Below are positions 42,692 to 52,132 of a stretch of 64,000 bases of DNA, in pieces. How positions within the stretch are numbered: the stretch's first letter is position 1; every line of letters begins with the position of its first letter. The translations under genes and the position numbers were made by a program. Under the pieces are notes generated by a model, which saw only the letters and a program-made list of their open reading frames with translations, had not been told where the DNA came from and made no database searches. This DNA is from Psychrosphaera sp. F3M07 (GTDB lineage Bacteria > Pseudomonadota > Gammaproteobacteria > Enterobacterales > Alteromonadaceae): the NCBI RefSeq assembly GCF_018860345.1, contig NZ_JAHKPJ010000028.1:124001-188000 (forward strand), read 5' to 3'.

Positions 42692-42907
42692 ATGGATCTC
42701 ATCATCAAAATTGTTATCGGATTAATATTAATTTCTATTGTCTTTAATTTATTTAAAGCAATGAAATCAATGTTAAAACAAGAACCAGATCAAAAACCTA
42801 TGTCACATTTTATTGGCAGAAGGTTAATGTACTCTGGACTGTTGATTGTTATTTTGTTGATTTGTTTAGCGACCGGCGTAATACAACCAAATCCTAGACC
42901 TTATTAA
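42692..42907 (+). CDS. DUF2909 family twin-transmembrane protein
   Basis: A 71-residue protein with two hydrophobic helices (LIIKIVIGLILISIVFNLF and LLIVILLICLATGVI) separated by a charged loop. This matches DUF2909, whose genes usually lie within cytochrome oxidase assembly clusters. It is divergent from SURF1 and ends before a terminator. The function is unknown; helping assembly of the oxidase is likely from conserved context. Confidence 0.82.
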   Translation: MDLIIKIVIGLILISIVFNLFKAMKSMLKQEPDQKPMSHFIGRRLMYSGLLIVILLICLATGVIQPNPRPY

Positions 42908-42927
42908 TATAAATCTGATACACAAAG

Positions 42928-42958
42928 AAACCCTGCCTAACGTTCGTAAGCAGGGTTT
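42928..42958. terminator. bidirectional terminator between DUF2909 and ctaE
   Basis: AAACCCTGC pairs with GCAGGGTTT across a 13-nt loop. A-rich sequence before and T-residues in the stem make it work for both convergent genes: the DUF2909 gene on the plus strand and ctaE on the minus strand, whose stop codon lies 7 bp away. Confidence 0.8.
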
Positions 42959-42964
42959 GCCACA

Positions 42965-43849
42965 CTACATAATATAAACAAAGATAAACAAGCAGACCCA
43001 AACTACATCGACAAAATGCCAATACCAACTCGCCGCTTGGAAACCAAAGTGATTTTCTGGCGTGAAGTGATCTTTAATCACGATTCGCAAGAACATGATA
43101 AACAACATGATAGTACCCAATGTCACATGTAACCCATGAAAACCGGTTAACAAGTAAAAGGTATTGCCGTACATACCACTGGATAACATCAGTCCCATTT
43201 CTTGATAAGCGTGAGTATATTCTTCTACTTGTAAGAATAAAAAGATCACACCCAACAGAACGGTGATCCCTAAACCCCATTTAAGTTGTTTACGCTTATC
43301 TTGCTCCAAACCTACATGAGCAAAATGGCAGGTAACCGAAGAGACTAATAAAATAATAGTGTTAATTAAAGGTAAGCCGTTCCAGCCCATCGCTTCGGTT
43401 ACTTGACCACTAGGCGTAGTCGTTAACGGCCAAATGGCTTCAAATGCAGGCCACAAAACCTCATGGGTCATAGCATTATTACTCGCCCCGCCTAACCAAG
43501 GTATGGAGAACACCCGAGCGTATAATAGTGCGCCAAAAAAGGCACAGAAAAACATGACCTCAGAAAAGATAAACCAACTCATCCCTTGTCGAAACGATCT
43601 ATCTAATTGTTTGCTATACATGCCCGCCATTGATTCATCAATAACGTTTCTGAACCATCCCACCAACATAAAAATAATAATGGCGATACCAGCGAGTAAT
43701 AAATAGCCGCCGAAACCTGTCACTTCATTTTTTACATCATTAACATAATTACCTGCACCAAATGCTATGCAAAATAGTCCAATAGCGCCCACAATCGGCC
43801 ATGGACTTTGTGCTGGTACATAATACTTTTCATATTCATTGTTATTCAT
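42965..43849 (-). CDS. ctaE: cytochrome c oxidase subunit III
   Basis: About 294 residues from the ATG at 43849 (MNNNEYEKYYVPAQSPWPIV), with GAGAGG 6 bp upstream; the longer frame runs into the ctaG end. It has seven membrane segments. Subunit III markers are MSWFIFSEVMFFCAFFGALL, YTHAYQEMGLMLSSGMYGNT, LTGFHGLHVTLGTI and the C-terminal SWYWHFVDVVWVCLF. It stabilises subunit I and takes part in proton uptake. It follows ctaG in the structural operon and is 22 bp from it. Confidence 0.96.
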   Translation of the reverse strand: MNNNEYEKYYVPAQSPWPIVGAIGLFCIAFGAGNYVNDVKNEVTGFGGYLLLAGIAIIIFMLVGWFRNVIDESMAGMYSKQLDRSFRQGMSWFIFSEVMFFCAFFGALLYARVFSIPWLGGASNNAMTHEVLWPAFEAIWPLTTTPSGQVTEAMGWNGLPLINTIILLVSSVTCHFAHVGLEQDKRKQLKWGLGITVLLGVIFLFLQVEEYTHAYQEMGLMLSSGMYGNTFYLLTGFHGLHVTLGTIMLFIMFLRIVIKDHFTPENHFGFQAASWYWHFVDVVWVCLFIFVYIM

Positions 43850-43871
43850 AACTGCCCTCTCAAAATGAGCA

Positions 43872-44453
43872 TTAGTTTTTGTTATCAGCAAACAGTTTTG
43901 TAAATTCGTCTTGTTCTATATTTTTACTAATATCGAACAAGGTATAAGACAAAGTAACCGTTGTGTATTCAGGCGGTATGTCTTTGTCGATATAAAACTG
44001 TAACCCTAAATCAGCCGCTTGCCCTTGCTCTAAGGGCTGCTGATTAAAGCAAAAACATTCAATCTTATTAAAATATGCAGCTGCAATACCTGGGCTTACA
44101 GATGGCACTGCCTGAACCACCATATTGTCAACTGAGTTATTTTTTACTAAAAAATTAAGCTGATGCATTTCCCCAGGGTGAACATTCATTTTTTTTACTT
44201 CTGGTTTGAATATCCAAGGTAAATTACCCTGCGTACGTGCAATAAATTCAACACTTATGGTTCTTGTTTTATCCACAGAATCTGACTGTACAGCAGCCAC
44301 ATTGCTGGTTTTGCCATTTAATCCGGTGATATCACAAAACACGTCATATAACGGAACCAAAGCAAAACCAAAACCAAACATAAAAAACACAGTTAACACT
44401 AATTTCTTAACGAGTTTTTTTGTATCTTGTTGTGCTGTCTGTTTGTCTGTCAT
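43872..44453 (-). CDS. ctaG: cytochrome c oxidase assembly protein CtaG (Cox11)
   Basis: A 193-residue copper chaperone. One N-terminal membrane helix (LVLTVFFMFGFGFALVPLY) leads to a periplasmic Ig-like domain. The copper-binding CFCF motif lies in KIECFCFNQQPLEQ, and the conserved Cys in YDVFCDITGLNGK precedes the domain. It supplies CuB of subunit I. It is placed between ctaD and ctaE, the usual gammaproteobacterial order. Confidence 0.96.
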   Translation of the reverse strand: MTDKQTAQQDTKKLVKKLVLTVFFMFGFGFALVPLYDVFCDITGLNGKTSNVAAVQSDSVDKTRTISVEFIARTQGNLPWIFKPEVKKMNVHPGEMHQLNFLVKNNSVDNMVVQAVPSVSPGIAAAYFNKIECFCFNQQPLEQGQAADLGLQFYIDKDIPPEYTTVTLSYTLFDISKNIEQDEFTKLFADNKN

Positions 44454-44490
44454 CTAAAACTCAAACCATTAAATGTTAAATTATTAAACT

Positions 44491-46080
44491 TTATTTGATA
44501 TCTGGCGGCGTTTCGAACGTATGATACGGCGCTGGAGATGGAACTTCCCACTCCAAACCTTCTGCCCCTTCCCACACTTGGTCCGTTGCTTTTTCACCAC
44601 CTTTAATGCATTTGTAAACAACCGCTACAAATAACAATTGTGATAAACCAAAGGCAAAACCACCAATACTTATCACGGCATTAAAGTCAGCAAATTGAGT
44701 AGCGTAATCAGGAATACGTCTTGGCATACCTGCTAAGCCTACAAAATGCATAGGGAAGAACAATACGTTTACTGATACCAGTGATAACCAAAAATGCGCT
44801 TTAGCTAATTTTTCGTCAAACATGTATCCAGTCCATTTGGGTAACCAATAATAAGCACCCGCCATAATTGAAAATATAGCGCCTGTTACTAAAACGTAAT
44901 GGAAATGTGCTACCACAAAATAGGTATCGTGGTATTGGAAATCGGCTGGTGTAATTGCCAGCATCAAACCGGAAAACCCACCTATGGTAAACAGTACAAT
45001 GAATGCGATAGAGAACATCATTGGTACTTCAAAGGTTAAAGAACCACGCCACATGGTCGCCACCCAGTTAAAGACTTTTACACCGGTAGGCACTGATATC
45101 AGCATAGTGCAATACATAAAGAAGAGTTCACCCGCTAACGGCATCCCCGTTGTGAACATATGATGCGCCCATACAACAAATGACAATAGTGCTATCGATG
45201 CTGTTGCATAGACCATGGAAGAATAGCCAAATAGCTTTTTACGGCTAAAGGTTGGCACTATTTGCGAAATAATACCAAACGCCGGCAATATCATTATGTA
45301 CACTTCTGGATGACCAAAGAACCAAAATATGTGTTGGAACATAACCGGATCACCACCACCTGCCGCACTAAAAAATGAGGTTAGGAAGTATTTATCCGTC
45401 AGTACCATAGTGACAGCACCAGCAAGAACAGGCATAACGGCAATTAATAAAAAAGCAGTGATTAACCAAGTCCACACAAACAACGGCATTTTCATGAATG
45501 TCATGCCTGGCGCTCTAAGGTTGAAGATAGTTACAATGACATTAATCGCCCCCATGATGGAGGATATCCCCATAATATGAACTGAGAATACAAACAAGGC
45601 GGTACTGTCATTACTGTATGTTGTTGATAATGGTGCATAGAAAGTCCAACCAAAGTTAGGTCCACCTCCTTCCATAAACAAAGACATTAACAGAATTAAA
45701 AATGCGAACGGCAGTATCCAAAAGCTCCAGTTATTCATTCTAGGCAATGCCATATCTGGCGCACCTATCATCATTGGAACCATCCAGTTGGCTAAACCAA
45801 CAAAAGCTGGCATAACCGCACCGAATACCATGATCAAACCATGTACGGTTGTCATTTGGTTAAAGAAGTCAGGTTCAACTATTTGCAATCCAGGTTGAAA
45901 CAATTCCGCCCTGATTACCATAGCCATACCACCACCAATGAAGAACATCAGTAGTGAGAATAATAGATATAATGAACCTATGTCTTTATGATTCGTTGTT
46001 AATAACCAACGCATAATGCCTGAAGGTGCACCGTGATGTTCCTCGGCATGGTTATCAGCGTTTAAATTTGTTGTACTCAT
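44491..46080 (-). CDS. ctaD: cytochrome c oxidase subunit I (aa3 type)
   Basis: A 529-residue heme-copper oxidase core with twelve helices. Visible ligands: His in TTVHGLIMVFGAV (low-spin heme a), the CuB His and the linked Tyr in FWFFGHPEVYIMILP, HH in VVWAHHMFTTG, and HDTYFVVAHFHYVLV with heme a3 and heme a ligands. The GHPEVY motif marks an A-type oxidase with the D- and K-channel pattern. It reduces oxygen to water and pumps protons. It begins 12 bp after the ctaC stop. Confidence 0.98.
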   Translation of the reverse strand: MSTTNLNADNHAEEHHGAPSGIMRWLLTTNHKDIGSLYLLFSLLMFFIGGGMAMVIRAELFQPGLQIVEPDFFNQMTTVHGLIMVFGAVMPAFVGLANWMVPMMIGAPDMALPRMNNWSFWILPFAFLILLMSLFMEGGGPNFGWTFYAPLSTTYSNDSTALFVFSVHIMGISSIMGAINVIVTIFNLRAPGMTFMKMPLFVWTWLITAFLLIAVMPVLAGAVTMVLTDKYFLTSFFSAAGGGDPVMFQHIFWFFGHPEVYIMILPAFGIISQIVPTFSRKKLFGYSSMVYATASIALLSFVVWAHHMFTTGMPLAGELFFMYCTMLISVPTGVKVFNWVATMWRGSLTFEVPMMFSIAFIVLFTIGGFSGLMLAITPADFQYHDTYFVVAHFHYVLVTGAIFSIMAGAYYWLPKWTGYMFDEKLAKAHFWLSLVSVNVLFFPMHFVGLAGMPRRIPDYATQFADFNAVISIGGFAFGLSQLLFVAVVYKCIKGGEKATDQVWEGAEGLEWEVPSPAPYHTFETPPDIK

Positions 46081-46092
46081 AACGTGCTCCTC

Positions 46093-47226
46093 CTATTTAC
46101 CGGCCAGAAATTCATTAATCGCTGCAGCTTGCACTGCATCACCTGTATTGTTACCCCAAGCATTACGCTCGTAAGTCACAATTGCCGCTAAATCTTTAAG
46201 ACCAAGCTGTTTTCCATACCCTTGCATTGCGGTTCCAGCACGGCCGTTAACAACAATATCAATATGCTGTTTGACATCACCCAGTGCAATTGCACTGTCT
46301 TTTAAAGCTGGGAATACGCCTGGAATACCTTGCCCATTGGCTTGATGACACGCTGCACAATTAGCCATATAAGCTTTTTCACCTAAGGTCATTAACTCTT
46401 CCATCGACATGTTCATTGCCAATAGTTTTTGCTCTTCTTCTTTCGCTTGTTTCGCAATAGCCGTTTGTTCTGCCATCCACTTTTTGAACTCAGCAGGTTC
46501 CTTTGCAATAACAACGATTGGCATAAAACCATGATCTTTACCGCATAACTCGGCACATTGACCACGGTAGATACCCGGCTCATTCACACGAGTCCATGCT
46601 TCATTGATGAAACCAGGGTTTGCATCTTTTTTGATGGCAAACTCAGGTACCCACCACGAATGAATAACATCATCGGAGGTAATTAAAAATCTAACCTTTT
46701 GGCCTGTTGGGATCACTAACGGTCTATCTACCTCTAAAAGGTAGTTAGCCGATTTTGCTCGTTCGTTTCTGATTTCAGCTTGAGGCGTAGCGAGGAGACT
46801 GTAATAGTCCAATTCATGTTCAAAATATCGATAGTGCCACTTCCACTGAGAGCCCGTAACTTGCACGGTCAGATCAGCATCTGAAGTATCTTCCATTTCT
46901 ATTAAGGTTTTTGTAGCGGGAAATGCCATCGCTATCAAAATGACAAATGGAATGGCCGTCCAGAGTATCTCCACTTTGGTACTTTCGTGGAAATTTGCAG
47001 GTTTCACCCCTTTGGACTTTCTATGATGGATTATGGACCAGAACATGATCCCGAAAACGACAATACCAATAACGCAGCAGATATAGAAAATGATCATGTG
47101 CAAATCGTAAACACTTGCACTGATATCCGTTACGCCTTTGGTCATATTAAGACGCATCTCATCCGCAACAGCATTATTCGCAAATACTGCAGCTGGAATT
47201 AACCAACTTGATTGCTTAGCAGTCAC
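46093..47226 (-). CDS. ctaC: cytochrome c oxidase subunit II with C-terminal cytochrome c domain (caa3 type)
   Basis: A 377-residue subunit starting at a GTG with GGAGGG 6 bp upstream. A short signal-like segment comes first, then two helices. The cupredoxin domain has the CuA ligands in DVIHSWWVPEF and YRGQCAELCGKDHGFMPIVV. A C-terminal cytochrome c domain has the heme motif CAACH (near residue 289) and a distal Met probably in AGTAMQGYG. The fusion defines a caa3-type oxidase that takes electrons from soluble cytochrome c. It is the first gene of the structural operon. Confidence 0.96.
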   Translation of the reverse strand: MTAKQSSWLIPAAVFANNAVADEMRLNMTKGVTDISASVYDLHMIIFYICCVIGIVVFGIMFWSIIHHRKSKGVKPANFHESTKVEILWTAIPFVILIAMAFPATKTLIEMEDTSDADLTVQVTGSQWKWHYRYFEHELDYYSLLATPQAEIRNERAKSANYLLEVDRPLVIPTGQKVRFLITSDDVIHSWWVPEFAIKKDANPGFINEAWTRVNEPGIYRGQCAELCGKDHGFMPIVVIAKEPAEFKKWMAEQTAIAKQAKEEEQKLLAMNMSMEELMTLGEKAYMANCAACHQANGQGIPGVFPALKDSAIALGDVKQHIDIVVNGRAGTAMQGYGKQLGLKDLAAIVTYERNAWGNNTGDAVQAAAINEFLAGK

Positions 47227-47466
47227 TAAACACCCTCCCTATTTAAAACATTAAGAAGAGGATGTCTGTACAACCCACACCAGCATATAAACCAATTATT
47301 AATCGGTTTATATCTATCCCCAAAAAATGTTTGTTTTTATTATTTTTATATCAGTCTATGTAGCTGACTTATGTTGATATTTTGTTTGTATTATTTTTGT
47401 TCAACCAGTCTAACCTATACCCTTTATTTCAATTGTGCAAATAATCACCGGACAAAAAGACATAAA

Positions 47467-47503
47467 AAAACCCACTTGATTATTTTTTAACCAAGCGGGT
47501 TTT
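47467..47503. terminator. terminator downstream of lexA
   Basis: AAAACCCACTTG pairs with CAAGCGGGTTTT (one internal mismatch) around a 13-nt loop. Read on the minus strand after lexA it ends in a run of T (TTTTTTATG), so it fits as a lexA terminator. On the other strand it lies upstream of the cta promoter region. Confidence 0.8.
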
Positions 47504-47522
47504 ATCTATATTTATTAAGCGA

Positions 47523-48140
47523 TTACATTAATGAGCTGTTTCTAATTACACCAACGGCCAAACCTTCAATTGCAAAGTCCTGATAGTTTAAATCTACTTT
47601 GATTGGTTCGAACTCTTTATTTTCTGCGTGTAAGATAACTTGGCTACCATTTCTTTCTAAACGTTTTACCGTCACATCTTCTTCAACTCTTGCCACTATC
47701 ACTTGACCATCACGTGCGGTTTGAGTCTTATGAACCGCTAATAAGTCTCCATCCATGATGCCAATATCGCGCATACTTTCACCTTCAACCATCAGTAAAA
47801 AATCAGCCGATGGACTGAACATCATAGGATCTAGATTCACGTGTGATTCAACATGCTCCATCGCTAATATAGGAGAACCGGCCGCAACTTTACCAACAAC
47901 GGGAATTCCTGCTTCTATATTTGAAATATCTTCAGTTAACCGAATACCACGTGACGTGCCTGCAAGGATCTCAATATATCCTTTCTTTGCTAATGCTTTC
48001 AGATGATCTTCCGCGGCATTAGCAGAGCGAAAACCTAAACGTTTAGCAATTTCTGCTCGAGTTGGAGGCATGCCAGTTGAAACTATCGCTTGTTTAATTA
48101 ACTCAAGGATTTGAGCTTGACGATCGGTTAGTGGACGCAT
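47523..48140 (-). CDS. lexA: LexA repressor
   Basis: About 205 residues from the ATG at 48140 ([15 protein letters not shown]), the usual LexA start; an ATG five codons upstream is less typical. The winged helix-turn-helix is [20 protein letters not shown]. The self-cleavage site is the Ala-Gly in VAAGSP. The Ser in [15 protein letters not shown] and the Lys in DVTVKRLE form the catalytic dyad. It represses the SOS regulon and is inactivated through RecA. A consensus SOS box lies 29 bp upstream, so it is autoregulated. It is divergent from plsB, as in many gammaproteobacteria. Confidence 0.97.
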   Translation of the reverse strand: MRPLTDRQAQILELIKQAIVSTGMPPTRAEIAKRLGFRSANAAEDHLKALAKKGYIEILAGTSRGIRLTEDISNIEAGIPVVGKVAAGSPILAMEHVESHVNLDPMMFSPSADFLLMVEGESMRDIGIMDGDLLAVHKTQTARDGQVIVARVEEDVTVKRLERNGSQVILHAENKEFEPIKVDLNYQDFAIEGLAVGVIRNSSLM

Positions 48141-48168
48141 AATCTGGTTTTCCATACAGTGATAATGA

Positions 48169-48184
48169 CTGTTAGTATATACAG
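48169..48184. promoter_or_regulatory. LexA (SOS) box
   Basis: CTGTTAGTATATACAG matches the gammaproteobacterial SOS consensus CTGT-N8-ACAG exactly. It lies 29 bp upstream of the lexA start and about 100 bp upstream of plsB, so it should autoregulate lexA and could also affect plsB. Confidence 0.9.
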
Positions 48185-48286
48185 CAAATTTAAAACTGCA
48201 AATTTAACTTAAATGTTAGTTCGGGTTTACAAAACAATTTGTTAAAATTACTGACTGAATTTTATATTTTCTCGAGATTGAACGTA

Positions 48287-50716
48287 ATGGCTTATATTTC
48301 TTACCTTTTTTATTGGATCACGCGTCCGTTTATTAAAGTAAATATCGTATCTGACAGTGATTTATCAGTAGATCTCACCAAACCCATCAAATATGTATTA
48401 GTCACAGACTCGTTTGCTGACAAATTAGCGCTTGAACAAGCATGCCGAAATCAAGGGTTACCGAGTCCATTTAAAACGCTAAAAGTGGGTGAATATTCGC
48501 TTGCCAGAACCATAGGCGTAAAACATATAAAATCGTTTTTTAATACGGCTGAAAAACACGACGCTAAGATGTTAAAACATAGCCAAGTATTATTAACTCA
48601 AGTTGCAAGTAGCCAACAAGATGTGCAATTTGTACCAGTCATGATCTGTTGGGGCCGTGCTCCCGGTGTTGAAAAAACCAAAGAAAATACAAAAATTGGC
48701 ATTAAAGACTTAATCGCAGAAAACCTACAAGCTAGCTGGATTAGAAAACTGATCATTGTTTTATTTTCTGGTCGCAGTAATTTCATTCGCATTTCCAAAC
48801 CCGTTTCATTGATTGAAATGGTCAACAAACACGGTACATCTGAAGCGGCAGCTCATAAGTTAATCCGTGTTGCGCGAATTCATTTTGAACGCCAACGTAT
48901 TGTTGCAACAGGACCTAAGATAATGGCACGTACCGCCATGTTTAATAGCTTGTTGGCTAGCCCATCACTAAAAAAAGCATTACAAGAAGAGATGAACGCC
49001 AAAGACATCTCTATGGAGCAAGCCAAAAAGAATGCCATTAAGCTATTAGATGAGATTGCCGGAGATTACCGAGAATCTTATATCCGCTTTGGCGCACGTT
49101 TATTAACCTGGTTATGGAACAAAATTTATAACGGTATTCGTGTCCATAACGCTGACAATTTGAGAGAGTTAGCACAAAAAGGTCATGAAATTGTTTACGT
49201 ACCTTGCCACCGAAGCCACATGGATTACTTATTACTAACCTATGTCATATATAAAGAAGGGTTAGTGCCACCACATATTGCCGCTGGAATAAATTTAAAC
49301 TTCTGGCCTGCCGGTCCTATGTTTAGAAAAGCCGGTGCATTCTTCTTACGCCGAAGTTTTAAAGGCAACAAATTATACTCTGCTGTTTTTCGTGAGTATT
49401 TAAGTCAGTTGTTCATAAAAGGTTATCCGGTTAAATATTATACCGAAGGGGGACGTTCACGTACCGGCCGTTTATTAAGTCCAAAAACGGGCATGTTAGC
49501 CATGACTATTCAGGCGATGTTACGTGGCGTAGACCGACCTATTACTTTAGTTCCTGTGTACATTGGCTATGAACATGTAATGGAAGTAAATACTTACCTA
49601 AAAGAATTGCAAGGCCAGAACAAAGAAAGTGAATCCATTTTTGGAATATTTAAAGCCCTTAAAAATCTTAAAAATTATGGCCATGGCGATGTGAATTTTG
49701 GCGAGCCAATCAGCTTAAATGACATCCTGAATGACAAAGCACCTGAATGGCGCGAGTTAATTAATCCAGTTGATGTTGTGAAACCAACTTGGTTAACCCC
49801 GGTTGTAAACCACACCGCTAATACCATCATGAGCTCAATTAATGACGCTGCGGTATTGAATACGGTGAACCTATGTGCCCTTACCTTGTTAACTTCTGAT
49901 AGTCACGCTTTACCACGAGCCGAAATGCAAAAGCTGTTAACTTTTTATATGCAGTTAAATCATCAAGTACCTTATGCTAGCAATATCAAAGTACCAACCC
50001 AAACCGCTGATGAAATAATTGAAGAGGCTATCCAACTTGAAAAGGTAGAAGCTGAAAGTGACGAATACGGCACTATCATCAAATTGGATGACAAAAATGC
50101 AATTTTAATGAGCTACTACCGTAACAATGTGGTTCATTTATTTGCTATTCCAGCGATTATTGCTGGAGTTATCGTTAACTCAAATAACACCACAAAAGAG
50201 TTGATACTGGCTAAAGTTAATCATTTATTACCTTTGTTAAAAAATGAATTATTTATCACTATCACTAACGTAGATGAATATTGTGGACAAGTGATCGACT
50301 TTTTCATTCAACAAGAATTAGTTCAAGATACAAATGGCTCTTTATCAGTAACCGCTAAAAACTCCATGGCTTATTTACAACTAAATTTATTAGCTAAAAT
50401 AATGAAAGATACGTTACAACGTTATGCTCTTGGTTTTATTCGTATAGAACAGGTTGAAGGTATTCAACGCAGTGAATTAGAAAGCGACTGCCAAAAACTG
50501 GCGGGGCGTTTATTAAAATTACACGATATTAAAGCACCAGAATATTTCGATAAAAAAGTGATATCAAACTTTGTGACTTGTCTACGTGAACAACAATATG
50601 TAAGCGTTGATGAGGCGGGGTTAATGCACTTAACCACCTCTGGTAAGGCAACCTCAGATACTATTAACTCCTTGTTAAGCGCTGAACTATTGCAATCGTT
50701 AAACTCATTAGGCTAG
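48287..50716 (+). CDS. plsB: glycerol-3-phosphate 1-O-acyltransferase PlsB
   Basis: About 809 residues from the ATG at 48287 (MAYISYLFYWITRPFIKVNI); the frame runs back to a TTG at 48239 but GAG precedes the chosen ATG. The acyltransferase blocks are PCHRSHMDYLLLTY (HX4D), GPMFRKAGAFFLRRSF, YYTEGGRSRTGRLLSPKTG and PVYIGYEHV. It acylates position 1 of glycerol 3-phosphate using acyl-ACP or acyl-CoA, the first step of phospholipid synthesis, at the inner membrane. It is divergent from lexA. Confidence 0.95.
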   Translation: MAYISYLFYWITRPFIKVNIVSDSDLSVDLTKPIKYVLVTDSFADKLALEQACRNQGLPSPFKTLKVGEYSLARTIGVKHIKSFFNTAEKHDAKMLKHSQVLLTQVASSQQDVQFVPVMICWGRAPGVEKTKENTKIGIKDLIAENLQASWIRKLIIVLFSGRSNFIRISKPVSLIEMVNKHGTSEAAAHKLIRVARIHFERQRIVATGPKIMARTAMFNSLLASPSLKKALQEEMNAKDISMEQAKKNAIKLLDEIAGDYRESYIRFGARLLTWLWNKIYNGIRVHNADNLRELAQKGHEIVYVPCHRSHMDYLLLTYVIYKEGLVPPHIAAGINLNFWPAGPMFRKAGAFFLRRSFKGNKLYSAVFREYLSQLFIKGYPVKYYTEGGRSRTGRLLSPKTGMLAMTIQAMLRGVDRPITLVPVYIGYEHVMEVNTYLKELQGQNKESESIFGIFKALKNLKNYGHGDVNFGEPISLNDILNDKAPEWRELINPVDVVKPTWLTPVVNHTANTIMSSINDAAVLNTVNLCALTLLTSDSHALPRAEMQKLLTFYMQLNHQVPYASNIKVPTQTADEIIEEAIQLEKVEAESDEYGTIIKLDDKNAILMSYYRNNVVHLFAIPAIIAGVIVNSNNTTKELILAKVNHLLPLLKNELFITITNVDEYCGQVIDFFIQQELVQDTNGSLSVTAKNSMAYLQLNLLAKIMKDTLQRYALGFIRIEQVEGIQRSELESDCQKLAGRLLKLHDIKAPEYFDKKVISNFVTCLREQQYVSVDEAGLMHLTTSGKATSDTINSLLSAELLQSLNSLG

Positions 50717-50761
50717 CGCTTAGCGCTCTTTATATTCAAGATAACAAAAGGCAAACAGATA

Positions 50762-51205
50762 ATGAAAAACGTTTTTATATTTAGTTTATTTTTTATGGCG
50801 TTAAATTCGTTTGCCAATCCCGTGACTAAACCAATCACTAATCTGTTTGATGCGATGAGGAGTCACGATGGTGCTAAACTGCTACAACAATTTACGGCAA
50901 GTGCTTTACTGCAAAGAGCAAAAAGTGATGGTTCTATTGAGAATAGTGATATCCAACAATTTGCCAACAGCATTAACAGCAGCGAACGTTATTTAGATGA
51001 GCATTTATTAGATATTCAAATGCAAATTCAAGACAATCTCGCCAGTGTTTGGACGCCTTACGCCTTTTACTTAGATAACAAATTAAGTCACTGTGGAGTA
51101 AATAGCTTTCAATTAGTGCTGCAGAATAATGAATGGAAAATACATTATTTAATAGATAACTCACATCCGGGCGATTGTGAGGGCTTCATCAAAAAATATA
51201 AATAA
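50762..51205 (+). CDS. exported NTF2-like (lumazine-binding-type) protein
   Basis: A 147-residue protein with a signal peptide (FIFSLFFMALNSFA). The mature part resembles NTF2/SnoaL-like folds with the pattern PITNLFDAMRSHDGAKLLQQ followed by SVWTPYAFYLDNKLSHCGVN and WKIHYLIDNSH. The Cys and His in the C-terminal part are conserved-looking, but no catalytic role is known. It follows plsB with a 45-bp gap and ends at a hairpin. The function is unknown. Confidence 0.75.
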   Translation: MKNVFIFSLFFMALNSFANPVTKPITNLFDAMRSHDGAKLLQQFTASALLQRAKSDGSIENSDIQQFANSINSSERYLDEHLLDIQMQIQDNLASVWTPYAFYLDNKLSHCGVNSFQLVLQNNEWKIHYLIDNSHPGDCEGFIKKYK

Positions 51206-51238
51206 CCACCAGCCAATATGAAGCATCGACTGGCGGTT
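51204..51238. terminator. terminator between the NTF2-like gene and tesB
   Basis: AACCACCAG pairs with CTGGCGGTT (one mismatch) across a 17-nt loop, between two convergent genes. T-runs are weak, so it may act in both directions with modest strength. Confidence 0.55.
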
Positions 51239-51253
51239 ATCCTTTAAATAATA

Positions 51254-52132
51254 TTATTTTTTGCGAGGGAATTTTTCATGGTCACGAATAACACCTTCTT
51301 GCATCGCAGATGCGATTAACTCACCATTTTGATTAAAAAACTCACCGCGTACTAAGCCTCGACCACTACTCGCGCTGGTACTTTCTTTACTAAATAGAAT
51401 CCATTCATCCATTCTAAATGGACGGTGAAACCACATGGAGTGGTCTAAGGTAGCCACTTGCATTTTTGGTTGCATAAAGCTTTCACCATGAGGTAACAAT
51501 GCTGTTGGCAAAAATGTAAAATCGGATGCGTAAGACAATAAATAACGATGAACTCTTTGATCATCTGGCAATGTCCCATTCGCTTTTATCCAAGTTTGAC
51601 AAGCTGGTTCCATTTTATCTGGTTTAAACGGATTAATTTGCTGCACATGGCGCATATCAATTGGCTTATCAGCCAATGCTTTGGCATGAAATTGTTGAGG
51701 AATTTTATCTAGATTTTTTTGATAAAACTCTAATTCTGACATCAAACCTTCTGGCCCTATGACTTTAGGCATAGTTGATTGGTGATTGTAGCCTTCACCT
51801 TCGGTTTGAAAAGATGCTGTCATATAAAATATGGTTTGGCCAAACTGAATTGCTCTGACTCTGCGGGTACTAAACGAACCACCGTCTCGAATATTTTCCA
51901 CTTCATATACTATGGGGGTTTGGTCATTGCCTTCACGTAAAAAGTAACTATGAAATGAATGCACAAATCGATTATCTACGGTTTCTTTGGCGGCGCTAAG
52001 TGCTTGACCAATAACCTGACCACCAAATACTCGGCCAAAGCCCAAGGCTTGGCTTTGTCCCCGGTATAAGCCTTCTTCTATTTTCTCTAGTTTAAGATGA
52101 TCTAATAAGGTTTCTAATGCTTGTTGGCTCAT
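51254..52132 (-). CDS. tesB: acyl-CoA thioesterase II (TesB)
   Basis: A 292-residue double hot-dog enzyme of family length. Conserved parts are LYRGQSQALGFGRVFGGQVI at the N terminus, FLREGNDQTPIVYEVENIRD, and the active-site Asp region ATLDHSMWFHRPFRMDEW followed by SGRGLVRGEFF. It hydrolyses medium- and long-chain acyl-CoAs. The start overlaps the stop of the upstream potassium channel gene by 4 bp (ATGA), so they are co-translated. Confidence 0.94.
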   Translation of the reverse strand: MSQQALETLLDHLKLEKIEEGLYRGQSQALGFGRVFGGQVIGQALSAAKETVDNRFVHSFHSYFLREGNDQTPIVYEVENIRDGGSFSTRRVRAIQFGQTIFYMTASFQTEGEGYNHQSTMPKVIGPEGLMSELEFYQKNLDKIPQQFHAKALADKPIDMRHVQQINPFKPDKMEPACQTWIKANGTLPDDQRVHRYLLSYASDFTFLPTALLPHGESFMQPKMQVATLDHSMWFHRPFRMDEWILFSKESTSASSGRGLVRGEFFNQNGELIASAMQEGVIRDHEKFPRKK